Assembly (NCBI GenBank): GCA_032125735.1
Contig: JAQBBZ010000261.1
Span: 1-7,407, forward strand
Direction: 5' to 3'
Length of the DNA: 7,407 nt
From: Labilibaculum sp032125735
GTDB taxonomy: Bacteria; Bacteroidota; Bacteroidia; Bacteroidales; Marinifilaceae
Part shown: piece after piece, positions 1 through 5,722 of the stretch
Layout of the letters: each line of letters begins with the position of its first letter
Position numbering within the stretch: the stretch's first letter is position 1
Notes under the pieces: generated by a model
What the model was told of the DNA's origin: nothing
The model's database searches: none
What the model saw: only the letters and a program-made list of their open reading frames with translations
Translations under genes and position numbers: made by a program

Positions 1-2
1 TG

Positions 3-1028
3 GATCCATTTAATGGAATTGATGATTTAAATCAAAAAATCATTAAAACACCAATGGAACCATTGATAACATTCTCTGATGATCCTTTGCGAATGATGAG
101 AGCGATACGTTTTGCGACTCAGCTTAAATTTACCATATCTGAAGAAACTCTTGAGGCAATCCGTACCAATAAAGATCGCATTGAGATTATCACAAAAGAA
201 AGAATTATTGAAGAATTAAATAAAATCATTCTTTCTGATAAGCCTTCTATTGGATTTAAATTACTGGATGAAACGGGACTGCTGAAATTAATATTCCCTG
301 AATTCGTAAAGCTAAAAGGGCGAGAAACAAAGAATGGAATCAGTCACAAAGATAATTTCTACCATACCCTTGAGGTCTTGGATCAATTAACACCCTATTC
401 GGATAATCTTTGGTTGCGATGGTCAGCATTACTGCACGATATCGCCAAACCCAATACGAAAAAATTTGTTGATGGAATTGGCTGGACCTTTCATGCTCAT
501 AATTTTATTGGTGAAAAAATGGTACCCCGTATTTTTAAGAATATGAAATTACCATTAAACGAAAAAATGAAATTTGTTCAAAAAATGGTGCTTCTGCATA
601 TGCGTCCTATCGTGTTGGCACAAGAGGTCGTAACCGATTCGGCAATTCGTAGATTGCTATTTGATGCTGGTGATGACGTGGATGAATTAATGAAATTATG
701 CGAGGCCGATATCACCTCTAAGAATGAAGAAAAAGTAAAAAAGTTCCTTGATAACTTTCAATTGGTGAGAAGGAAATTAAAAGAGGTGGAAGAAAAAGAC
801 TCTGTTCGAAACTTTCAGCCACCAATTGATGGACAGGAAATTATTGATATTTTTAATTTATCTCCTTGCAGAATAATAGGCGATATTAAAATGGCAATAA
901 AAGAAGCTATTCTTGATGGACTTATTCCCAATGAACATGATGCGGCCTATCAATTTATGCTGGAGAAAGGAAAAGAATTGGGTCTTGAACCCATCCAAAA
1001 AACCAACAATAAAGAACCTCTGGATTAG
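3..1028 (+). CDS. cca: CCA-adding tRNA nucleotidyltransferase with HD domain, 5' end outside window
   Basis: This protein would add or repair the 3'-terminal CCA of tRNAs in the cytoplasm, using CTP and ATP. The reading frame is open to the window edge, so the first ATG in frame (base 54) is internal. About 341 residues are visible, and the missing part should hold the nucleotidyltransferase catalytic motifs, since full-length Bacteroidota relatives are about 470-480 residues (from memory). Counting from base 3, residues 1-3 are DPF and 24-36 are FSDDPLRMMRAIR, the conserved Arg-rich segment following the catalytic head. Residues 66-75 (ERIIEELNKI) match the family neck motif. An HD phosphohydrolase-like domain follows, with H121 and the HDIAKP motif at 145-150. 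The C-terminal tail (SPCRIIGDIKMAIKEAIL, then LIPN) is typical of this subfamily. A terminator overlaps the stop codon, so it is the last gene of its transcript. The family is clear; the activity of the HD domain is not shown by sequence. Confidence 0.93.
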   Translation, partial: DPFNGIDDLNQKIIKTPMEPLITFSDDPLRMMRAIRFATQLKFTISEETLEAIRTNKDRIEIITKERIIEELNKIILSDKPSIGFKLLDETGLLKLIFPEFVKLKGRETKNGISHKDNFYHTLEVLDQLTPYSDNLWLRWSALLHDIAKPNTKKFVDGIGWTFHAHNFIGEKMVPRIFKNMKLPLNEKMKFVQKMVLLHMRPIVLAQEVVTDSAIRRLLFDAGDDVDELMKLCEADITSKNEEKVKKFLDNFQLVRRKLKEVEEKDSVRNFQPPIDGQEIIDIFNLSPCRIIGDIKMAIKEAILDGLIPNEHDAAYQFMLEKGKELGLEPIQKTNNKEPLD

Positions 1029-1046
1029 TCCAAAGGTTTTTTTTTT
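1011..1046 (+). terminator. Intrinsic terminator overlapping the cca stop codon
   Basis: AACCT (1015-1019) pairs with AGGTT (1034-1038) and TGGA (1021-1024) pairs with TCCA (1029-1032), with one C-A mismatch (1020/1033) and a TTAG tetraloop (1025-1028). Ten consecutive T residues follow (1037-1046). The TAG stop codon is 1026-1028, inside the loop, so the last four sense codons make the 5' arm. AAA at 1011-1013 can extend the stem by pairing with the T tract. The shape is a textbook rho-independent terminator, unusual only in its position. Confidence 0.88.
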
Positions 1047-1099
1047 GTTCCTATAATCTTTGCATGATAATTAGAATTATGAAATCAAACAATAATATC

Positions 1100-1107
1100 T
1101 ATCTTTG
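1100..1107 (+). promoter_or_regulatory. Bacteroidota -7 promoter box for the hydrogenase gene
   Basis: TATCTTTG fits the Bacteroidota sigma-A -7 consensus TAnnTTTG exactly. It lies 47 bases upstream of the hydrogenase ATG, implying a leader of roughly 40 nucleotides. The -33 element is weak: TTATG at 1077-1081 is the nearest TTG-like match at the right distance. A second partial box, AATCTTTG at 1055-1062, lies 45 bases upstream. The hydrogenase therefore probably has its own promoter, independent of cca. Confidence 0.6.
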
Positions 1108-1154
1108 CACGCTGAAAAAAACGAATAGACTAACAACAAATAAAGTATTCAGGA

Positions 1155-2603
1155 ATGGCATACGTTGACAATACAATGATCATCAGAAGAGACCTGCTGG
1201 CCAGAATGGCAGATCTTTTTAACGAAGGGAAATTAGTTGAAGAAGTTGATCGAATTCCTCTTGAGATGGCTCCACGCAGAAGCCCTAAATCTGATCGTTG
1301 CTGTATTTTTAAAGAACGTGTAATCATTAAAGAAAAATTGATTCCTCTATTAGGCTTCGATTTAGATGAATATACCGACGAGCTTAAATCTCTTGCTTCG
1401 TATGCTGAAGAAGCACTTGAAAGAAAAAATCCAATCAACAAAATATTAACTGTTGTTGATGAAGCTTGTACCTCATGTGTAAAGAACAGTTATATCGTAA
1501 CTAATCTTTGTAAAGGTTGTGTTGCACATCCATGCATGATGAACTGTCCCAAAGAATCCATTAGCTGGAATGCAAATGGCCAAGCTCAAATTGATCCAAA
1601 AACCTGCATCAATTGTGGTATTTGCATGAGTGTATGCCCTTATCACTCCATTATATACATGCCTGTACCTTGCGAAAATGCTTGTCCTGTTGGCGCAATC
1701 ACGAAAGATGAGTATGGTATTGAACGAATAAATGAAGAGAAATGCATTGATTGTGGTAAATGTATTACAGCTTGTCCTTTTGGTTCAATTATGGAGAATT
1801 CTCAGATAATAGATGTGATGAAATCCATAAAAAAGGAAGACGAAGAAACCATTGCCATTATTGCTCCTGCTGTTCTTGGACAATTCCACTCTAAAATAGA
1901 GAATGTATTAGGAGCAATCAAGAAATTGGGTTTCACCGATGTAATGGAAGTAGCTAAAGGTGCAAATTTAACTACCGAAAATGAGGCAGATGAATTACTG
2001 GAACGTTTGCAAGCAAAAGCTCCATTTATGACAACCTCTTGCTGTCCGGCTTATGTTTCAGCCGTTGAGAAACACATTCCTGAAATGAAAAAATACATTT
2101 CGCACACGAAGAGCCCAATGTATTATTCAGCCGAAATTGCCCGCGCAAAATATCCAAAGGCAAAAATTGTATTTATAGGACCCTGTATTGCCAAACGTCG
2201 CGAAGGAATGAATGATCCGAACGTTGATTACGTAATGACATTTGAAGAATTATCAGCTCTTTTCAAAGGGTGGAAAGTTGAAATGGAAATAGAGAATGCA
2301 ATTAATCTTGATAAAAGTATTCTGAACCATGGAAGAGCTTACGCCGCAAGTGGTGGTGTGGCACAATCGGTACTTGAACTTAAGCCTTACGTTAACATTA
2401 AACCTGTTATTGTAAATGGTCTTGACAAAAAGAAGATTAATATGCTTAAAGCATTTGCAAAAACAGGCAAAACCAGTGGTAATTTTATTGAAGTTATGGC
2501 TTGTGAAGGCGGTTGTATTTCAGGCCCAAGTTCGAATTTCGATCCGAAAACAGGCGGTAAATTATATGAAAAAAACCTTGCAGATATTATTTCTGAAGAA
2601 TAA
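1155..2603 (+). CDS. Monomeric [FeFe] hydrogenase, group B type
   Basis: A 482-residue cytoplasmic iron-sulfur enzyme (no signal peptide) expected to interconvert protons and H2 with a ferredoxin-like electron partner. The C-terminal half carries the three H-cluster motifs: TSCCPAY at 294-300 (C296 the probable proton-relay Cys, C297 a cluster ligand), GPCIAKRRE at 342-350 (C344 ligand; K347 the conserved Lys) and MACEGGC at 448-454 (C450, C454 ligands). The second motif has GPC where classical group A enzymes have MPC, which, with the N-terminal layout, suggests group B. Upstream are sixteen cysteines: C105, C108, C119, C122, C127, C131, then 151/154/157/161, 173/177 and 197/200/203/207. This is enough for four [4Fe-4S] clusters, and the 151 and 197 sets are ferredoxin CxxCxxCxxxCP motifs. 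AGG at 1151-1153 is too close to the ATG to be a normal ribosome site; the start fits the A-rich leader instead. No maturation genes (hydE, hydF, hydG) are in the window. Physiological direction cannot be read from sequence. Confidence 0.93.
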   Translation: MAYVDNTMIIRRDLLARMADLFNEGKLVEEVDRIPLEMAPRRSPKSDRCCIFKERVIIKEKLIPLLGFDLDEYTDELKSLASYAEEALERKNPINKILTVVDEACTSCVKNSYIVTNLCKGCVAHPCMMNCPKESISWNANGQAQIDPKTCINCGICMSVCPYHSIIYMPVPCENACPVGAITKDEYGIERINEEKCIDCGKCITACPFGSIMENSQIIDVMKSIKKEDEETIAIIAPAVLGQFHSKIENVLGAIKKLGFTDVMEVAKGANLTTENEADELLERLQAKAPFMTTSCCPAYVSAVEKHIPEMKKYISHTKSPMYYSAEIARAKYPKAKIVFIGPCIAKRREGMNDPNVDYVMTFEELSALFKGWKVEMEIENAINLDKSILNHGRAYAASGGVAQSVLELKPYVNIKPVIVNGLDKKKINMLKAFAKTGKTSGNFIEVMACEGGCISGPSSNFDPKTGGKLYEKNLADIISEE

Positions 2604-2616
2604 ATAGAACAGAATA

Positions 2617-2655
2617 ATGGCTGTCAAACAATATTGGCAGCCATTTTTATTTTCT
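2617..2655 (+). terminator. Intrinsic terminator after the hydrogenase, probably bidirectional
   Basis: ATGGCTGTCAA (2617-2627) pairs with TTGGCAGCCAT (2634-2644) over 11 positions with one G-T wobble, leaving a six-base loop ACAATA, followed by TTTTATTTT. It starts 13 bases after the hydrogenase stop and ends 2 bases before the convergent gene's stop codon at 2647-2649. On the minus strand the same hairpin is followed by a weaker U-rich run, so it may serve both genes. Confidence 0.85.
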
Positions 2656-3699
2656 CCACAAATCAAGAACAATAGGAAGATGGTCACTAAAGCCATCATT
2701 AAATTTAAATCCTACAAAGCTTCTAAATGGTTTTTGACCGAAATAAGTATGATCTGTTTCCAATAAGAACTCTGGTTTAAACAGGCTCATATTATTCGGC
2801 TCACAATACAATATCCCCGATTTATTTAGTAATGCTCCAGATACTATAAATTGATCGAGCATTCCCCAGATCCCTTGATATTTATGACTGCCTATTCCTG
2901 TTTTATTCAAAAAAGGATAAGCTAAATTGTATAAGTTATTATTACGATACTCTTTCTCAGGCGATGAAGCATTCAATTCGTGGTGTACAGATTTATGATC
3001 CGGTTAATCATTAAAATCGCCCATTATAACGATCAAGGCATTGTTATTCTCAGTAAATATTTCAGATACTTTCTCTTTCAACAAATGTGCGGCAGCGACT
3101 CTGTGATCCTCCGATTCCAATTGCCCTCCCCATCGCGATGGCCAGTGATTTACAAATACGTGTAAAGTATCCTCGGTATGTGTTTTTCCTTTTACATAGA
3201 GAATTTCGCGGGTAGTCGATATGGAATCTCCTTCGTAAATCAATCTCAAAAATGAAGTATCAATTGGATGAAAAGTTTCTGGCTGATACACTAAAGCAAC
3301 ATCAATTCCTCTTCTATCAGGAGATTCGCGATGAATGATTTCATACCCTGTATTGTTAAGATATCCTATCTTAAATATTCCATCCAAAACAAATCGATTC
3401 TCGATCTCGCAAAGACCAATTAAATCGGGAAACTCCCAACCTCCTGCCGCTAAAATTACTTTAGCCACTTTTTGCGATTTTTTCTGATATTTTTCCCAAG
3501 TCCAATTTCGATCTCCCATTGGAAGAAACTCATTGTCCAGCGTAAGACTGTCATCAAAACAATCAAAGAGATTCTCTACATTGTAAAACATCAATCTGAA
3601 ATCACCTCGTTTTCCCTCTTCTGATCCATCAAGGACAGATTGAGCCTGACAAATTCCAATGCATGATATAAAAAGAAGTAAAAGAATAGAGCGCTTCAT
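2647..3699 (-). pseudogene. Secreted endonuclease/exonuclease/phosphatase-family protein, interrupted by an in-frame TAA
   Basis: A 350-codon frame is broken only by a TAA at 3006-3004 (codon 232). Residues 1-20 form a signal peptide (basic start, LLLLF core, CQAQ end), so the product would be exported. The part before the stop has the EEP-fold landmarks: MFYNVENLF at 37-45, GLCEIENR at 95-102, RRGIDVALVY at 129-138, VNHWPSRWGG at 183-192 and the metal-site motif MGDFND at 226-231. The frame continues unchanged after the TAA with PDHKS, WGMLDQF and the terminal GFSDHLPIVLDL, which carries the catalytic His. Relatives have a sense codon (as I recall, often Tyr or Glu) after GDFND, so one base change from TAT, TAC or GAA explains the stop. 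Termination at 3004 would give 231 residues lacking the catalytic His and is probably inactive. The ATG lies one base after the upstream lipoprotein's stop, implying translational coupling. Sequencing error or stop readthrough cannot be excluded. The substrate is unknown; members of this fold cleave phosphodiester or phosphate-ester bonds. Confidence 0.88.
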
Positions 3700-3700
3700 A

Positions 3701-5056
3701 TTATTCTATTTTGGAAAATTCGAAACATCCCATATCTGGTGCTATATCCGAATCTCTTCGATTACCAGCTAAATCAAAAAGATAAGTAGATATAAATTCA
3801 GTACTGCCTTTATTTATTGCAGGGGATCCTGCTTTCAATGCAAAATTGTTTTCCTCTAAATCAAGAAAATCAGGATCCTCATTAAACAGACAGGTAGTGA
3901 ACACCGAAGAATAATTACTCTGGGCTGAGCTTCCAATTTTTAATAGTGAATTGTAAACAGAAACGTTTGCCAGCGATTCCAATTCAAGCTCATCTTTTCG
4001 GGTTCCGTATACAATACTATTACTGATTTTAAAAGTATTTTCGCCAACTCCTTGATAAGAAATAACCGAACTGGAACGAGGAGAGAAAAACCATGAATTA
4101 TAAAAAGTAGAATGTGAAATTGCACAAGAACCTTCTTCTATTCGAACACACTCCTCGCCACAATTAGTTATTAATAGATCGTGGGCAACAACAGTCGAAT
4201 TAGAGGCAAATAATCCCTTCTTGGTAAAATTTCGAATAATTCCATACTCAATTGTAATTGGACTATTATTCAATATCGTTTTACTGAAATTTAAACCATT
4301 TACACCATTTTCCAGAATAAAGTGACTGAGAAATCTGGTTGTACTTTCATTGTAAAAGTAGATTCCATCCCACTGCCCGGGAATATCACCGTACAATTCT
4401 TCCAATCGTGAACTCCAAAAATAAACAGGTCTTTGAAAACTTCCATGAACCTCAAGATTTCCTTTCACATGCAATGCTGCATTCTTTTTAAAATAAACCT
4501 TTGTTCCCTCGTTTACTAAAAGGTCAATACCTTCAGCAAGCCAAACAGGCTTTGCAATCAAATAAGGCCGTTCTCCCGTCCAAACTTCATTTTCCTGAAT
4601 ATCCACATCAACTAAATAAACATCTTGCGCAAAAGTCTCTAAAATCACTTCTTGCCATCGTCCGTTTAATTCAAATTTCAACTGATCTTTCAAAAGTCTG
4701 GGAGCATCCTCATTTTTTGGATCAAGATTTACTTCAATAAAAATAAAAAGACTGTCTTTGGCATCAAGTACAACATCCATCAAATCAATCGACTGAATTC
4801 CGTTCACATTTAATCGATATGGTGATTCTGAATTTTGAAGGTAAAGATGTGAGATGTTAATTGCATCATCTGAAGTATTTTTCACCTTCAACTGCTTGGT
4901 GGTTGAACCAAATCCCGTGAATAAAGTATCAAATGAAACGGTATCCGATGAAAATGTCAATCTGAAATTTGGGTCCGTATTAAAATGCTCATCTTTGTCA
5001 CAGGAAATGACTGATAGCGAGATCACCATAAAAAGCAAAAGGCGATATAGATGCAT
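3701..5056 (-). CDS. Surface lipoprotein with right-handed parallel beta-helix
   Basis: A 451-residue predicted lipoprotein. The N-terminus has a hydrophobic signal (LLLFMVISLSV) and a VISC lipobox with acylated C19. Residues 20-23 are DKDE, which fits the Bacteroidota lipoprotein surface-export pattern X-K-(D/E)2 known from Capnocytophaga, so display on the outer face of the outer membrane is likely. Residues about 28-145 look like an Ig-like beta-sandwich (DTVSFDTLFTGFGSTTK, then a KVKNTSDDAINIS strand pair). From about 180 to 410 come short repeating strand-turn segments of beta-helix type (for example LHVKGNLEVHGSF, then ILENGVNGLNFS). The C-terminus (SPAINKGS at 411-418, then GNRRDSDIAPDMGCFEF at 431-447) matches the end typical of choice-of-anchor Q / pectate-lyase-like beta-helix proteins. 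No catalytic residues can be assigned, so it may bind polysaccharide or be purely structural. It is the first gene of a two-gene unit with the interrupted EEP-family gene; no clear promoter box is visible just upstream. Confidence 0.85.
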   Translation of the reverse strand: MHLYRLLLFMVISLSVISCDKDEHFNTDPNFRLTFSSDTVSFDTLFTGFGSTTKQLKVKNTSDDAINISHLYLQNSESPYRLNVNGIQSIDLMDVVLDAKDSLFIFIEVNLDPKNEDAPRLLKDQLKFELNGRWQEVILETFAQDVYLVDVDIQENEVWTGERPYLIAKPVWLAEGIDLLVNEGTKVYFKKNAALHVKGNLEVHGSFQRPVYFWSSRLEELYGDIPGQWDGIYFYNESTTRFLSHFILENGVNGLNFSKTILNNSPITIEYGIIRNFTKKGLFASNSTVVAHDLLITNCGEECVRIEEGSCAISHSTFYNSWFFSPRSSSVISYQGVGENTFKISNSIVYGTRKDELELESLANVSVYNSLLKIGSSAQSNYSSVFTTCLFNEDPDFLDLEENNFALKAGSPAINKGSTEFISTYLFDLAGNRRDSDIAPDMGCFEFSKIE

Positions 5057-5182
5057 AATTTTCTTATTTAAATCGAACTTGAAGATATAAAAAATACTGG
5101 ATTCTAGTTTAGACCAACTTGTTTTGATTTCAAAATGGTATTATTCATTATACTTTACGCTAAAGCTGGTATAAAACACATT

Positions 5183-5350
5183 GCTACTCCCCTTCAATAC
5201 CGCCGGAAAACAAGAGGAGAAGCTATTGCTCCTGTGGATTAGAAATCCACAACTCGAAACCCGCCGATTACAAATCGGCGAAAGCCTGAGGCTGTTGCTC
5301 CTGTAAATTTGCAATATGCAGGCAGGAAAAGCCGGATTTGTAATTCGATT
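5183..5350. repeat. REP-like element: tandem pair of double-hairpin units
   Basis: Two related copies begin at 5219 and 5288 (period 69). Each opens with GARGCTRTTGCTCCTGT and carries two short palindromes with three-base loops. Copy 1 has TGTGGATT/AATCCACA (5233-5251, loop AGA) and CGCCGATT/AATCGGCG (5262-5280, loop ACA), both perfect 8-bp stems. Copy 2 has a decayed TGTAAATT/AATATGCA (5302-5320; one wobble, one mismatch) and CGGATT/AATTCG (5333-5347, loop TGT; one wobble). An outer inverted repeat GCTACTCC (5183-5190) against GGAGAAGC (5216-5223) precedes copy 1. Palindromes of the GGATT-ACA-AATCC type recur as dispersed elements in many Bacteroidota genomes, and paired hairpins resemble REPINs mobilised by RAYT (IS200-like) transposases. 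That link is recollection and inference; no transposase is in the window. Confidence 0.65.
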
Positions 5351-5460
5351 CGATGCACACATTTCACGCCCAGCCAACTTACAAGACCATTAACAATAAT
5401 TACACGGTAAAATCTTCACAAATCATGAAAAATTGGCATTTTCAAGAAAAACATCAAAAA

Positions 5461-5674
5461 TTAGCGAGCTCATTATAATTTTATAAAAGCTTCACCAAGA
5501 GCTTAGGGGCTCATTATAATTTTATAATTGCTTCAACAAGAGCTTAGGGAGCTCATTATAATTTTATAAAAGCTTCAACAAGAGCTTAGGGACTCATTAT
5601 AATTTTATAATTGCTTCACCAAGAGCTTAGGGAGGTCATTATAATTTTATAGTTACTCACTTAAGGCTTAAGAA
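5461..5674. repeat. AT-rich tandem repeat with 83-bp higher-order period
   Basis: Four full units start at 5469, 5510, 5552 and 5593 with lengths 41, 42, 41 and 42. Each reads CTCATTATAATTTTATA, then AAAGCTTC (units 1, 3) or ATTGCTTC (units 2, 4), then AMCAAGAGCTTAGGG plus one or two bases. The alternation makes two 83-bp dimers (5469-5551 and 5552-5634) that differ at three positions. A decayed fifth unit (5635 to about 5674) and the tail of an earlier one (TTAGCGAG, 5461-5468) flank them. Units 2 and 4 contain the inverted repeat ATTATAA-TT-TTATAAT; the unit 2/3 junction contains GAGCT-TAGGG-AGCTC. The units are not multiples of three and are rich in stop codons, so the array is non-coding. 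Units abut directly, so this is not a CRISPR array. Confidence 0.93.
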
Positions 5675-5694
5675 AGTTGTTTATAGTATGCCCA

Positions 5695-5710
5695 GCTTGA
5701 TATTTCAAGC
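5695..5710 (-). terminator. Small hairpin just downstream of the PorP-like gene
   Basis: GCTTGA (5695-5700) and TCAAGC (5705-5710) form a perfect 6-bp stem with a four-base loop, beginning 12 bases past the PorP-like stop codon. In the minus-strand transcript it is not followed by a clear U tract, so it may be a weak terminator or a 3'-end stabiliser rather than a standard intrinsic terminator. Confidence 0.35.
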
Positions 5711-5722
5711 AGCCTTTTACGA

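Larger units (their letters stand above)
5057..5722. other. 666-base non-coding gap carrying two repeat structures
   Basis: No credible gene is present on either strand. From the lipoprotein start rightward there is a plain AT-rich stretch (5057-5180), a GC-richer block of paired hairpins (about 5183-5350; 29 of 60 bases are G or C in 5221-5280), an AT-rich spacer without recognisable signals (5351-5460), a tandem array (5461-5674) and a short hairpin (5695-5710) just past the PorP-like gene. Both flanking genes read leftward, so the gap is 3' of the PorP-like gene and 5' of the lipoprotein gene. I see no exact TAnnTTTG box on the minus strand here. Confidence 0.75.

Noticed and set aside
1151..1154. 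AGGA as Shine-Dalgarno site for the hydrogenase
   Set aside because: It abuts the ATG, leaving no usable spacing, and Bacteroidota genes commonly lack Shine-Dalgarno sequences.
1130..1441. 103-codon minus-strand open frame opposite the hydrogenase start
   Set aside because: It lies antisense to a clearly conserved enzyme and the promoter region, with low-complexity Ser-rich content; it is a shadow.
2647..2976. Separate 109-residue gene starting at TTG (2976)
   Set aside because: It is in the same frame as the upstream nuclease-family part, has no independent start signal, and contains the missing C-terminal half of that family. It is the downstream part of the interrupted gene.
2976..3006. 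Frameshift as the cause of the split nuclease-family gene
   Set aside because: Both parts are in one frame and the codons between them read as plausible family sequence; only the single TAA breaks it.
4854..5090. Plus-strand open frames opposite the lipoprotein gene (4501-4740 and 4854-5090)
   Set aside because: They are antisense to a full-length, signal-bearing lipoprotein, have no family features, and contain no start-site support.
5141..5377. 78-codon minus-strand open frame across the hairpin block
   Set aside because: It is rich in Ser, Cys, Arg and Asn, has no recognisable domain, and is made mostly of the palindromes and the 69-base repeat; this is chance openness in a GC-richer repeat.
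5461..5674. CRISPR array
   Set aside because: Units are directly adjacent with no unique spacers, and the whole 41-42-bp unit is repeated; this is a simple tandem array.
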